Below, one piece after another: positions 25,801 through 34,497 of a stretch of 64,000 nucleotides of DNA (position 1 is its first letter; each line of letters starts with the position of its first letter). The notes under the pieces are model-generated. The model saw only the letters and a list, made by a program, of their open reading frames with translations. It was not told the origin of the DNA and ran no database searches. The stretch covers positions 351,425-415,424 of the forward strand of contig NZ_JALJCL010000001.1 of assembly GCF_023698535.1 (NCBI RefSeq). Direction: 5' to 3'. The translations under genes were made by a program, and so were the position numbers. The DNA comes from Halorientalis regularis (lineage in GTDB: Archaea > Halobacteriota > Halobacteria > Halobacteriales > Haloarculaceae).

Positions 25801-26145
25801 ATGGTTACGCCCGAATCCGAACTCACCGAGGACGAGCGCGGCGGCCTCGAACTCGTCCGGGAGACCGGTGGCATCCACCAGAGCGAATTCTGGAAGGAAC
25901 TCGACGTCTCCTCCCGCAAGGGGAGCCGCATCGTCGAGTCACTGGCCGACAAGGGTCTCATCCAGCGCGAGGAGACCGTCTACGAGGGCCACAACACATA
26001 TCACCTCACTCCCGCACCCCGCGACCTGAACTTCTCCCTGTTGATGGCCGGCGACATGCTCTCCCCGTTCATCGGTGACGAGGAGGTCGACCCCCACTCG
26101 GACGCCTTCTCCCAGTGGGTCATGAACCTCGCCTACGAGGAGTAA
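25801..26145 (+). CDS. Winged-helix transcription regulator
   Basis: A 114-residue DNA-binding protein. Residues 8-70 form a winged helix: TEDERGGLELVRETGG, then HQSEFWKELDVSSRKGSRIV (recognition helix) and LADKGLIQREETVYEGHNTYHL (wing). The C-terminal 40 residues (LLMAGDMLSPFIG) are conserved in haloarchaeal homologues described as MarR- or Lrp-like HTH proteins. An ATG at 25795 is also possible; 25801 is preferred because the TTTTAAA element at 25769-25776 then gives a leaderless transcript. The target is unknown. Confidence 0.75.
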   Translation: MVTPESELTEDERGGLELVRETGGIHQSEFWKELDVSSRKGSRIVESLADKGLIQREETVYEGHNTYHLTPAPRDLNFSLLMAGDMLSPFIGDEEVDPHSDAFSQWVMNLAYEE

Positions 26146-26250
26146 CTGTCATCGCGGTGGCGTGAGTCCGGCCGGACTGGTCGCCCGCGACTGGTCCCCC
26201 GCAGAACGAACGAGCGTCGCTTTCTATCCGGTCGTCGGCCTCCTGCCGGT

Positions 26251-26874
26251 GTGATCCCCATCGCCGTCGGTGCTTTCGACCTCGGCGGCCCGCGACACCG
26301 GTATCGGGCTTGCGAGGTTACCGTCAACGGCACCGGCGACCCCATCGGAATCGTGCCCGACGAATCTCGGAGCGTGATCACCGTCAGCGGTGTCCGAAGT
26401 GTCGGGTGCGGTGAATTGACACGCTCGCCGTCCTGGGGATGTCTCCTCGAAGAACACGTCGCAGCGACCGGTACCCTCACGGTCGACACGACGAGGTACG
26501 AGGGCCCAACCGATCCCTTCGTCCGCCTCGACGCCGGGTACTTCCGGCGGACGGTGAGCGAGAACAACGGGACCACGACGGTCTCACTGGAACTGGTCGC
26601 GGCCCGAACCGTCCTCGAAACCGTCGGCGACGACCTGCACGACGCCCCCGCGCCACTCGCCCGTGCAGTCCGGCAGGGGTCGGCACGGTCGACCGTCGAG
26701 TACGGGACCGGCCGGTACGTCCTCGACGGGGGCAAGTACTGCTACGTGAGCCGTGCCGGGCAATCCGGCGGCGTGGCGGGCCGCTGGGGCTTCTCGACGG
26801 TCGGCGCGCTCGCGGGGCTCGCACTGCTGGCCCGCGGCCACCGACTCCGCATCGAAGGCCGAACCGACGAGTGA
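26251..26874 (+). CDS. Hypothetical membrane-anchored protein
   Basis: A 207-residue protein from a GTG start. Four cysteines lie in the body (RACEVTV, SVGCGEL, WGCLLEE and KYCYVSR), which is unusual for a haloarchaeal protein and may mean disulphides. Residues 180-197 (TVGALAGLALLARG) form a C-terminal hydrophobic helix followed by basic residues. No clear signal peptide is seen, though the short N-terminus PIAVGAF is mildly hydrophobic. No family is recognised and no neighbour suggests a role. Confidence 0.5.
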   Translation: MIPIAVGAFDLGGPRHRYRACEVTVNGTGDPIGIVPDESRSVITVSGVRSVGCGELTRSPSWGCLLEEHVAATGTLTVDTTRYEGPTDPFVRLDAGYFRRTVSENNGTTTVSLELVAARTVLETVGDDLHDAPAPLARAVRQGSARSTVEYGTGRYVLDGGKYCYVSRAGQSGGVAGRWGFSTVGALAGLALLARGHRLRIEGRTDE

Positions 26875-26977
26875 TACCGATATTTGACACTGGGTCGATC
26901 AAAAGTGCCGGGAAACGACGCCATGTAGATTGCTTGCTTCATTACATTCATTATAACGGGGGAATTTACCAGACACC

Positions 26978-27928
26978 ATGGGAATTGGGGACATGCGTCG
27001 TGTGGAGACGGAGCGTTGCACCGATTTGTACTACGTCGACCCAGGCGTGTACGAAGTGCCGGGGCACACGTCGGTGTATCTGCTGGACGGCGAGCGGCCG
27101 GCGATCATCGAGTCGGGGATCGGGAAACACACCGACCGCGTGCTGTCCGCGCTGGACGAACTGGGGATCAGTCGCGAGGAGATCGAGGTAATCGCGCTCA
27201 CGCACGTCCACCTCGATCACGCCGGTGGGGCCGGGGAACTCGCCGCGGCGTGCCCGAACGCGGAGGTGGTGGTCCACGAACAGGGGGCGCCCCACCTCGT
27301 CGACCCGTCGACACTGGTCGCCGGCACGAAACAGGTCGTCGGCGAGTCCGGCTGGCAGTTCTACGCGGAACCGGAGTCCGTTCCCGAGAATCGGATTCGC
27401 GAGGTGACCGACGGCGACGTGATCGACCTGTGCGACCACGAACTCGCCGTCCACCACGCCCCGGGCCACGCCACTCACCAGATGTTCTACCACGATCCGG
27501 CCAACGACGCCGTGTTCACCGCCGACGTGCTGGGCTGTTTCTACGAACAGTTCGACACCGCCCGGGTCGCGACGCCGCCGCCCACGTTCGATCTCGACCA
27601 GTGTCTCGACGACATCGAGTTACTCCGCGATATCGACGCCGAAACCCTCCTGTACAGCCACTTCGGCCCCCGGCCAGCGGACGGTGCGCTCGACGCTTAC
27701 GCCGACGTGTTGAAAGCCTGGGTCGCCCGGGTCGCACAGACGCGCCGCCGGCAGGACGACGACCGCGCGGCGTTCAAACACCTGCTCGGAGCGAACGACG
27801 TGCCAGAGGGCTGGAGCGACGACCTGGAGTACGGTGAACTCCGGATGAACTTCTCGGGGGCGGTGACGTATCTGGACCAGCAGGAGGGAGCGGCGACGGG
27901 CGACCGGGAGCGACCGACGACGGAGTGA
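26978..27928 (+). CDS. MBL-fold metallo-hydrolase
   Basis: A 316-residue metallo-beta-lactamase-fold protein. The zinc motif HxHxDH is THVHLDHAGG, with the later ligands in HAPGHATHQM, an aspartate in VFTADVLGCF and the final histidine in LLYSHFGPRP. The C-terminal 90 residues are helical and acidic. The substrate cannot be told from this subgroup, which covers glyoxalase II-like and lactonase-like enzymes. A TATA-like TTATAA at 26951 is 27 bases before ATG 26978; an alternative ATG lies at 26993. Confidence 0.85.
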   Translation: MGIGDMRRVETERCTDLYYVDPGVYEVPGHTSVYLLDGERPAIIESGIGKHTDRVLSALDELGISREEIEVIALTHVHLDHAGGAGELAAACPNAEVVVHEQGAPHLVDPSTLVAGTKQVVGESGWQFYAEPESVPENRIREVTDGDVIDLCDHELAVHHAPGHATHQMFYHDPANDAVFTADVLGCFYEQFDTARVATPPPTFDLDQCLDDIELLRDIDAETLLYSHFGPRPADGALDAYADVLKAWVARVAQTRRRQDDDRAAFKHLLGANDVPEGWSDDLEYGELRMNFSGAVTYLDQQEGAATGDRERPTTE

Positions 27929-28021
27929 TCGGAACGAGAGCCGTCCGGCAGTTTCGTTCGCATCGACCGGTGAGTCCGTCACGACAGTTTTGAAGGTCAC
28001 GGCGGAATCACAGGACGGGAA

Positions 28022-28837
28022 ATGGACGACTGGCGACAGCGACTGGGCCGCGGGACGGACATTCTCGCTCGGCAGGCCGTCAGGGTACCGCTGCCGGACG
28101 TAGCCGCCGAGCGAACGCTCCACGAGAACATGCACCGCATCGCGGACGCCGGTGACCGGAAGGCGGAGTTACTCGCCGATCCCGACGTGCCGCTCACCGA
28201 CGCCTACGAGTACGAACTCGACGAGATGAGCCAGGGATTCAAACACCGGCTCCAGCAGCTCGTCGGCGAGGAGTATCACGCCGTCGCCGACGAGTATCTC
28301 CGTGGCGAGCGTGACGACTGGATCGGCGCGCTCGCCGTCTACTATCAGGAGTGTTACTGCCGGCTGCAGGAACGATTCACCGTCGACGACGACATCTGCG
28401 TGCTGACCGTCCTTCGCTACCCGGACTCGTTCACGGTGAACTTCAGTTTCTTCGACGGTGACGTGACCGGCGACGCGATCCGTTACGAGTCAGCCAAACA
28501 CGACGAGACTGACCTCGACGCCCGCTATCGAGACCGATACCACGCGGAATGCCAGTACTCACAGCGGAAAGCGGCCGAGTACATCCGCGAGCGAACCAGT
28601 CTGATCCGGGCGGCGTTCCCGGACCCGACGGCGTCGCACGCCCGAGAGTGGCAGTACGGCGGCTTCGTTCACGTCACCGGTCGAGACGGCCCCGTGTTCT
28701 CGGAAGTCCTCGACTCGGTCACACCGGACCCGGACCGCTTCGACGAGCCCGCCACGAAACCCGGGTTGGTCCCGGAAGGGCCCGAAGTCGAACGAATCAA
28801 GGGCGAGTTCCTCGACGAGGCCGAGTTGATCGTCTGA
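28022..28837 (+). CDS. Hypothetical haloarchaeal protein
   Basis: A 271-residue acidic, largely helical soluble protein. Visible features are an N-terminal region with RTLHENMHRIADAGDRK, a tyrosine-rich patch (LAVYYQECYCRLQERF) and a beta-rich centre (DICVLTVLRYPDSFTVNFSF). No signal, membrane segment or known catalytic motif is found, and I do not recognise a family. Codon-position bias supports it as a real gene. It is transcribed toward gatA and ends 55 bases from the gatA stop. Confidence 0.6.
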   Translation: MDDWRQRLGRGTDILARQAVRVPLPDVAAERTLHENMHRIADAGDRKAELLADPDVPLTDAYEYELDEMSQGFKHRLQQLVGEEYHAVADEYLRGERDDWIGALAVYYQECYCRLQERFTVDDDICVLTVLRYPDSFTVNFSFFDGDVTGDAIRYESAKHDETDLDARYRDRYHAECQYSQRKAAEYIRERTSLIRAAFPDPTASHAREWQYGGFVHVTGRDGPVFSEVLDSVTPDPDRFDEPATKPGLVPEGPEVERIKGEFLDEAELIV

Positions 28838-28892
28838 TCGCCCCCTGAGTCCTCGCGAAACAGTCCCTCAATCGGAGTGAAACCATCGTCGG

Positions 28893-30221
28893 CTACGCCA
28901 GCGCGCTCCCGGCCCGAATAATCTCCGTCTCGCCGAACGCGGGGCCGACGAACTGCATCCCGACGGGGAGGCCGTCGTCGGTCTCGCCCGCCGGAACCGA
29001 GATGGCGGGCAGGTTCGCCAGATTGACCGGGGTCGTGTTCGCGTCCGCCAGATACATCGTGAGCGGATCGGACAGGCTCTCGCCCATCTCCATCGGCGGG
29101 ACGGGCATCGTGGGCGAGGCCAGCACGTCCGCCTCGCTCAGGGCCTCGTCGAAGTCCTGTTTCACCCAGGCGCGGGCGTCCTGAGCTTTCTTGTAGTACT
29201 TGTCGTGATACCCCGCCGAGAGGGCGTAGGTGCCCAGCAGGACGCGGCGCTTGACCTCCTCGCCGAAGCCTTCCTCGCGGACGCCGGCGAACTCCTCGTT
29301 CCAGTTGCCTTCGTAGTCGGGGCTGGGACCGTAGCGGACGCCGTCGAACCGCGCGAGGTTCGAGGAGGCCTCGGACATGGCGATCACGTAGTAGGCCTCG
29401 ACGGCGTGTTCGACCGACGGCAGGTCGACCTCGTGGTAACTGGCCCCCTGGGCTTCGAGGTCGTCGATGGCGTCCCAGAAGGTCTCGACGACTGCCTCGT
29501 CGGCACCCTCGACCAGTTCCGTCGGAATCCCGATCTCCATGCCCTCGACGTCGCCGTCCGCGGCGGCGGCGTAGTCGGTGTCTGCGCCCTCCTCGCGCTC
29601 GCGGGCTTCGCCCGCTCGCGTATCCGAGGTGCTTCGCGCCTCGCTTGCCTCCCGGGTCGTCGCGTCGCGGTCGTCGGGACCGGCGATCACTTCCAGCAGT
29701 TCGGCGGCCGCCTCGACGGACGGTGCGATGGGGCCGATCTGTTCCAGCGAGTTGGCGTAGGCGATGAGGCCGTACCGCGAGACCAGGCCGTAGGTGGGTT
29801 TGATGCCGACGACGCCACAGAACGCGGCGGGACAGCGCACGGAGCCGCCGGTGTCCGTGCCGAGGGCGAGGTCCGCCTCGCCCGCGGCGACGGCCGCCGC
29901 GGAGCCCCCGGAGGAACCGCCGGGGACGTGGCCCGGCGCGGCAGGGTTCTCGGTCGGGCCGAACGCGGACGTTTCGGTGGTCGTGCCCATCCCGAACTCG
30001 TCCATGTTGGTCTTGCCCGTGATGGTCGCACCGGCCGATTTGAGGCGCTGGACGACCGTCGCGTCGTAGGGTGGGACGTACTCGTCGAGCATCGCCGAGC
30101 CGCAGGTGGTGCGGACCCCCTCCGTGGAGATGTTGTCCTTGACTGCGACGGTACGGTCGGCCAGCGGGCCGTCGTCGTCGCTCTCGATCCGCTCGTCGGT
30201 GATATAGGCGTTGTGCGACAT
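28893..30221 (-). CDS. gatA: Asp/Glu-tRNA amidotransferase subunit A
   Basis: A 442-residue amidase-signature protein, the glutaminase subunit of GatCAB, which converts misacylated Glu-tRNA(Gln) and Asp-tRNA(Asn). Catalytic Lys is in TVAVKDNIS, the serine-rich loop is HVPGGSSGGSAAAVAAG and the nucleophile region is LGTDTGGSVRCPAAFCG. An acidic, repetitive insert at about residues 195-230 (TTREASEARSTSD onward) looks like a halophilic loop expansion. Its ATG shares one base with the gatC TAA, so the subunits are coupled. No gatB is seen nearby. Confidence 0.95.
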   Translation of the reverse strand: MSHNAYITDERIESDDDGPLADRTVAVKDNISTEGVRTTCGSAMLDEYVPPYDATVVQRLKSAGATITGKTNMDEFGMGTTTETSAFGPTENPAAPGHVPGGSSGGSAAAVAAGEADLALGTDTGGSVRCPAAFCGVVGIKPTYGLVSRYGLIAYANSLEQIGPIAPSVEAAAELLEVIAGPDDRDATTREASEARSTSDTRAGEAREREEGADTDYAAAADGDVEGMEIGIPTELVEGADEAVVETFWDAIDDLEAQGASYHEVDLPSVEHAVEAYYVIAMSEASSNLARFDGVRYGPSPDYEGNWNEEFAGVREEGFGEEVKRRVLLGTYALSAGYHDKYYKKAQDARAWVKQDFDEALSEADVLASPTMPVPPMEMGESLSDPLTMYLADANTTPVNLANLPAISVPAGETDDGLPVGMQFVGPAFGETEIIRAGSALA

Positions 30222-30499
30222 TAGGAGACCTTCGGCCCCTTGAAGAAGCCCGCCTCGCTCTCGGGGGCGTTTCGCAACGCCTCGTCCTGATCGAGGGAGT
30301 CGCGGACCTCGTCTGCTCGCATCACGTTCGCGAGGTCCGTCTCGGAGTCGACTTCCGGGACCTCGTCCAGCGTCTCGAAGTAGTCGAGGATGTCCGCGAA
30401 CTGCTCGACGAACCGGTCGACCTCCTCGTCGTCGAGGTCGACGCGGGCCAGCGAGGCGACGTGGCGCACGTCCTCGGGTTCGACGGCCGAATCGCTCAT
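30221..30499 (-). CDS. gatC: Asp/Glu-tRNA amidotransferase subunit C
   Basis: A 92-residue GatC, the small subunit that stabilises GatA in the GatCAB amidotransferase. It begins MSDSAVEPEDVRHVASLARV and ends with RNAPESEAGFFKGPKV, both typical. ATG 30499 was chosen because the in-frame extension upstream is basic and unlike GatC. The stop overlaps gatA by one base. A CTTACC element about 26 bases upstream on the minus strand is the probable promoter, divergent from the TFB gene. Confidence 0.92.
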   Translation of the reverse strand: MSDSAVEPEDVRHVASLARVDLDDEEVDRFVEQFADILDYFETLDEVPEVDSETDLANVMRADEVRDSLDQDEALRNAPESEAGFFKGPKVS

Positions 30500-30635
30500 G
30501 TTCGCGGCGAGGCCCGGACTGGCGGTAAGGGTTTCGATACTCGGGCTTTCGCTCCGGCGCTTCACACGCGAGCGCGCTCGCGCGACGCAGCGCGTTCAAC
30601 GGCCGAAATCGGCACGTACGGACGCTCAAGATGCC

Positions 30636-30648
30636 GAAAGTTTTAAGT
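30636..30648 (+). promoter_or_regulatory. BRE/TATA promoter of the TFB gene
   Basis: CGAAAGTTTTAAG has a purine-rich BRE-like start followed by TTTTAA. It lies about 73 bases before the TFB ATG, implying a leader of roughly 45 bases, in contrast to the many leaderless genes here. Confidence 0.55.
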
Positions 30649-30687
30649 CGGCGGATCCACAACACAATAACGCATTAGAGAGTTTTC

Positions 30688-30703
30688 CGGGCACCAGTGC
30701 CCG
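30688..30703 (+). promoter_or_regulatory. GC-rich hairpin in the TFB leader
   Basis: CGGGCAC-CA-GTGCCCG is a perfect 7-base inverted repeat with a two-base centre, ending 12 bases before the TFB start codon, between the predicted start site and ATG 30716. It could fold in the mRNA leader or be a protein-binding palindrome; which is unknown. Confidence 0.5.
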
Positions 30704-30715
30704 CCGATTCAACCA

Positions 30716-31702
30716 ATGACCGACACCACCATCAGAGAGTATTCGGGCGAGCGCGAGCGCACGCGTGAAGAGCCGACGGAATCGGACGAACGGGAAAGCG
30801 AGGAACAGGTCGCCTGTCCGGAGTGTGGCGGCTCGCTAGCGAACGACTCCGAGCGGGGCGAGACGGTCTGTGAGGACTGTGGACTGGTCGTCTCCGAGGA
30901 CGAAGTCGACCCCGGGCCGGAGTGGCGCGCCTTCGACGCTCAGGAAAAAGACGAGAAGAGCCGGGTCGGTGCCCCGACCACGAACATGATGCACGACAAG
31001 GGGCTCTCGACCAACATCGGCTGGCAGGACAAGGACGCCTACGGTAACTCCTTGTCCTCGCGCCAGCGCGAGAAGATGCAGCGACTGCGTACCTGGAACG
31101 AGCGGTTCCGGACCCGCGACTCCAAGGAACGCAACCTCAAGCAGGCTCTCGGCGAGATCGACCGTATGGCCTCGGCGCTCGGCCTGCCCGAGAACGTCCG
31201 GGAGACCGCCAGCGTCATTTATCGCCGCGCGCTGGACGAGGACCTCTTGCCCGGCCGCTCCATCGAGGGCGTCGCGACAGCCTCGCTGTACGCCGCCGCG
31301 CGACAGGCAGGCACACCGCGCAGTCTCGACGAGATCGACTCGGTCTCACGGGTCGACAAGGACGAGATCGCCCGGACCTACCGGTACGTCGTCCGGGAAC
31401 TGAGTCTGGAGATCCAGCCCGCCGATCCCGAGAGCTACGTCCCCCGCTTCGCCTCGGACCTCGACCTCTCGGAGGAAGTCGAGCGCCGGGCGCGGGACCT
31501 GCTGAGTTCCGCCAAGGAGAAGGGCGTCCACTCCGGGAAGTCCCCGGTCGGCCTCGCGGCGGCCGCCGTCTACGCCGCCTCGCTGCTGGCCAACGAGAAG
31601 GTCACCCAGTCCGAGGTTTCGGAGGTCGCATCCATCTCCGAGGTCACCATCCGTAACCGCTACCACGAACTGCTGGAAGCCGAAGACACAGTCTCCCAGT
31701 AA
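30716..31702 (+). CDS. tfb: Transcription initiation factor IIB (TFB)
   Basis: A 328-residue archaeal TFB, which bridges TBP-bound promoters and RNA polymerase. The zinc ribbon uses Cys34, Cys37, Cys52 and Cys55 (ACPECGG and CEDCG). The B-reader region follows (PEWRAFDAQE, RVGAPTTNMMHDKGLSTNIG), then two cyclin-like repeats at about residues 130-220 and 225-320 (SIEGVATASLYAAARQ and SPVGLAAAAVYAASLL). The C-terminal helix-turn-helix ISEVTIRNRYHEL reads the BRE. Haloarchaea carry several TFBs; which paralogue this is cannot be told. It is divergent from gatCA with a structured leader. Confidence 0.95.
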   Translation: MTDTTIREYSGERERTREEPTESDERESEEQVACPECGGSLANDSERGETVCEDCGLVVSEDEVDPGPEWRAFDAQEKDEKSRVGAPTTNMMHDKGLSTNIGWQDKDAYGNSLSSRQREKMQRLRTWNERFRTRDSKERNLKQALGEIDRMASALGLPENVRETASVIYRRALDEDLLPGRSIEGVATASLYAAARQAGTPRSLDEIDSVSRVDKDEIARTYRYVVRELSLEIQPADPESYVPRFASDLDLSEEVERRARDLLSSAKEKGVHSGKSPVGLAAAAVYAASLLANEKVTQSEVSEVASISEVTIRNRYHELLEAEDTVSQ

Positions 31703-31763
31703 CTCACCGCTCTCCTCTCGCTGTCGCAGTGCCCGACAGCGACGGCAACGCGATCACCGACGG

Positions 31764-32882
31764 TCACTCCACCAGCGACCGGACGTACTTCGTGACGTGA
31801 TCGTCCATCCGGCGCTTGTAGCCGGCCTGTCGGGCCAGTCGGTCGAGTTCGCGGCTGACCAGACTCCCGTACTGGACGGCTTTCTTGTCCCGGCCCGCAA
31901 CCGTCTCGGGGAGCCACGGCTCGGCTGCCCGCCGGAGTGCGACCTTCCGCTCGGCGTCCCCGCGGTCCGCGCCCGGTTTGGGGTCAGCGACGAGCAGAGT
32001 CCCGGGCAACGGGAGCGCCGCTTCGACCACCCGGTCGTCCAGCAACGGCGGGACGGGTTCGACGCCCGCGGCCCGCAGTGCGAGCACGTCCCGTTCGAGC
32101 TGGTCGGGGAGCGTGGTCACGACTTCGCGGCGCGCACCCCGGACCGTCTCGGCGTCGACGCGCGGGTCGTCGGGCGCTTTCGCGACTTTGGCGTAGCCGC
32201 CGAACAGTTCGTCGGCCCCCTGCCCCACAGCGAGCCGGTCGTAGCCGTCGGCGGCGACCTGCTCGGCCACGAGATAGAGGGGGAGCGCGATCCCCACGTC
32301 CATCGCGTTGGCCCGGCCGGTCGCGCGGACCAGTTCCGGGACCGCCCGTTCGATGTCCTCGTGCGTGAGTTCGACGACGGTGAGGTCACGATCCATCGCC
32401 GCGGCGGCCGAGCGGGCGGCGTCAACGTCGTGACTGTCGGGAAAACCCGCGACGTACAGCGGCGCGTCCAGTCGGGCGGCCAGAATCGCCGAGTCGACGC
32501 CCCCGGAGAACGCGACTGCGAGGCTCTCCGCGTCGACCGCGGCGGTACTGGCGGCGACCGCCGCCCGGACTGCCTCGATGGCCGCCGCGTCGTCGTCGGT
32601 CGCGGGCGGGTCCGGCAGCGTCCAAACCTGCTCGTCGCCGCTCTGGGTTCGTACGTGCCCCGCCGGAACGGGGGCGGGATCGGTCAGATCTCGGGGGTCG
32701 AAACTCCACGTCGTGTGATCGTCGGCCTCGGTGAAACAGGGGTAACGGCCGAGAACGTCCCGGACCAGCCGAGGCGCTCCGTCCTCGGCGTCGAGTCGTC
32801 CGGCGAATCCGCGGGTCCCGGGCAGTGGGCCGCCACCGTCGAGTGCGGCGCGAACGGTCGTCGGGTCGGCACCGTGGATCAT
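31764..32882 (-). CDS. Asparagine synthase-like protein (PP-loop ATPase)
   Basis: A 372-residue protein whose centre is an asparagine-synthase C-terminal (AMP-forming) domain. The PP-loop is AVAFSGGVDSAILAARL, and LAVGQGADELFGGYAK is a family signature. The first 80 residues are short and lack the N-terminal catalytic cysteine of a glutaminase domain, so it cannot use glutamine like AsnB. It may amidate or ligate a different substrate, using ammonia. Its ATG overlaps the stop of the PHP gene by four bases, so both are made together. Confidence 0.8.
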   Translation of the reverse strand: MIHGADPTTVRAALDGGGPLPGTRGFAGRLDAEDGAPRLVRDVLGRYPCFTEADDHTTWSFDPRDLTDPAPVPAGHVRTQSGDEQVWTLPDPPATDDDAAAIEAVRAAVAASTAAVDAESLAVAFSGGVDSAILAARLDAPLYVAGFPDSHDVDAARSAAAAMDRDLTVVELTHEDIERAVPELVRATGRANAMDVGIALPLYLVAEQVAADGYDRLAVGQGADELFGGYAKVAKAPDDPRVDAETVRGARREVVTTLPDQLERDVLALRAAGVEPVPPLLDDRVVEAALPLPGTLLVADPKPGADRGDAERKVALRRAAEPWLPETVAGRDKKAVQYGSLVSRELDRLARQAGYKRRMDDHVTKYVRSLVE

Positions 32883-33562
32883 CGCAAATCGGAGAGGCGG
32901 CGCGCGACGCGACGCTTGACGCCGCCAGCGGCCTGCCGAAAGCTGATCCGCCAGGGCGTGCGCTTGCCTTCGACGGTGGTGTGGCCCTCCCGGATGGCCT
33001 CCAGAATGGCGTCGACGCTCCGCTCGGCCGCGTCGATCCGGGTGACGGCCTGGCCGATCATCTCGCTGATGTGGGCGTCGCTCCCGGCGGTCATGGGCAT
33101 CCCGTTGCGGCGGGCGAACCGCTCGGCCTGGCGGTTGGACCGGCCCGTCAGCAGGCGGGAGTTGTACACCTCGATAGCGTCGGCGGCCGTCAGCGTCTCC
33201 TGTGAGATGTTCGCGAGGACGCCGCTGCGGGACTCCTGGAACGGGTGTGGGACGACGGCGATGCCGCCGAGCGTGCGGATGCGGTCCAGCGTCTCGCCGA
33301 AGGAGAGTCCTGGCGGGACCGCTTCGCGCACTCCCAGCGCGAGGACGTGGCCGGCGGCCGTCGAGACTTCCATGCCGGGGATGCCGACGAGGCCGTACGC
33401 CTCGGCCCTCTCGACGGCCGCCAGGCTGGCCTCGATCTCGTCGTGATCGGTGACGGCCAGCGCGTCCAGTCCGATGGCCTGGGCCTGTCCCAGAAGCAGT
33501 TCGATGGGATCACGGCCGTCGTGAGACAGCGACGAGTGGGAGTGCAACTCGGCGGCGAGCAC
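32879..33562 (-). CDS. PHP domain metal-dependent phosphoesterase
   Basis: A 227-residue PHP-fold protein. Metal ligands are visible in ELHSHSSLSHDGRDP, AVTDHDEIEAS, VVPHPFQ and MTAGSDAHISEM. Such proteins hydrolyse phosphoesters such as nucleotides or 3',5'-bisphosphates. Two starts are possible: TTG at 33589, or GTG at 33562, chosen because the CTTTTG element then sits about 26 bases upstream and the domain begins immediately. The stop overlaps the asparagine-synthase-like gene (ATGA). Confidence 0.82.
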   Translation of the reverse strand: MLAAELHSHSSLSHDGRDPIELLLGQAQAIGLDALAVTDHDEIEASLAAVERAEAYGLVGIPGMEVSTAAGHVLALGVREAVPPGLSFGETLDRIRTLGGIAVVPHPFQESRSGVLANISQETLTAADAIEVYNSRLLTGRSNRQAERFARRNGMPMTAGSDAHISEMIGQAVTRIDAAERSVDAILEAIREGHTTVEGKRTPWRISFRQAAGGVKRRVARRLSDLR

Positions 33563-33767
33563 GTCCGACCATTGACCCGGGCCTGTCAAAAGCGAACCGG
33601 TCCGTCAGCCACGCGTCCGCCGACGCGCCCGGGAACTGCACGGCTCCGACCGGTCGGGTGACAGGTGCGTCGAGCCGCGCTCGGGATCCCCCGGCGCTCG
33701 AACATGTTCCTCGAGCGGGCGGGGAAACGTGGCCGCAGGGCCGCTCTCGGCGGTCGCGTGTCGGAGC

Positions 33768-33777
33768 GATTATAAGC
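33768..33777 (+). promoter_or_regulatory. TATA box of the HTH/DUF7521 pair
   Basis: GATTATAAGC lies about 28 bases before the ATG at 33801 in GC-rich surroundings. It fits a leaderless archaeal promoter and fixes the start of the regulator. Confidence 0.55.
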
Positions 33778-33800
33778 GTCGCCCGTTCAGATGCGGACAC

Positions 33801-34178
33801 ATGGTCCGAGACCCGTTCGCGGACGAGGACCAGCCTGATCTACAGGACGTGCTCGACGCGCTGGACGACCCGAAGTGTCGAGCCATCGTCCGGAACCTCG
33901 ACGAACCCATGACAGCCGAAGAGATCTCCGAGGCCTGTGACGTCCCTCTCTCGACCACCTACCGGAAACTGGATCTGTTGACCGAGGCGTCCCTGCTCCG
34001 GGAGGGCATGGAGATCCGTCCCGACGGGCAACACGCCAGCCAGTACGAGGTGGACTTCGAGGAAGTCGTGGTCGCGCTCGACGACGACCGGGCGTTCGAG
34101 GTCGGGATCAGCCGGGTCCCCCGGACCGCGGACGAGCGACTGCGCGATCTCTGGTCGGAGGTGCGTAAAGAAACGTGA
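33801..34178 (+). CDS. ArsR-like winged-helix regulator
   Basis: A 125-residue HTH protein. DLQDVLDALDDPKCRAIVRN and MTAEEISEACDVPLSTTYRK form the helix-turn-helix, followed by LDLLTEASLLREGMEIRPDG (wing). The acidic C-terminal half (EVVVALDDDRAFEVGI) is of a type shared by haloarchaeal regulators paired with DUF7521 membrane proteins. The stop overlaps the DUF7521 GTG by four bases. Its ligand is unknown; the conserved pairing suggests the membrane protein modulates the regulator or is controlled by it. Confidence 0.8.
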   Translation: MVRDPFADEDQPDLQDVLDALDDPKCRAIVRNLDEPMTAEEISEACDVPLSTTYRKLDLLTEASLLREGMEIRPDGQHASQYEVDFEEVVVALDDDRAFEVGISRVPRTADERLRDLWSEVRKET

Positions 34179-34468
34179 TCGAACTCTATCCCCTCGTCCA
34201 CCTGCCGACGGTCATCACCGCGCTCAAGACGGTGACACTCGTGCTGGGCGCGATGATCACGTTCTTCTCGTACAAGGCCTTCCGCCGAACCGGCGCGAGA
34301 CCCCTCGGCTTGCTCGCGCTCGGGTTCGCGGTCGTTACCCTCGGGAGCCTCCTGGCCGGCGTGTTCGACCTCGGCCTGTCGCTCCCCCGGGAGTACGCGA
34401 TCATCGCCGAGACGGGGCTGACGGCGCTTGGCTTCGGCGTCATCGTCTACTCGCTGTACGCCCGGTAG
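34175..34468 (+). CDS. DUF7521 family membrane protein
   Basis: A 97-residue protein with three membrane helices (VITALKTVTLVLGAMITFF, LGLLALGFAVVTLGSLLAGV and IIAETGLTALGFGVIVYSLY) and a basic first loop (YKAFRRTGARP). It matches the small membrane family that follows ArsR-like regulators in haloarchaea. The GTG at 34175 overlaps the regulator stop (GTGA). Function is unknown. Confidence 0.75.
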   Translation: MIELYPLVHLPTVITALKTVTLVLGAMITFFSYKAFRRTGARPLGLLALGFAVVTLGSLLAGVFDLGLSLPREYAIIAETGLTALGFGVIVYSLYAR

Positions 34469-34497
34469 GTTCGGGTCGTCGGCAGTCGGGGCCGAAC

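Noticed and set aside
26146..26250. Small gene before the hypothetical membrane protein
   Set aside because: No start with a plausible promoter and no coherent protein in any frame; treated as intergenic.
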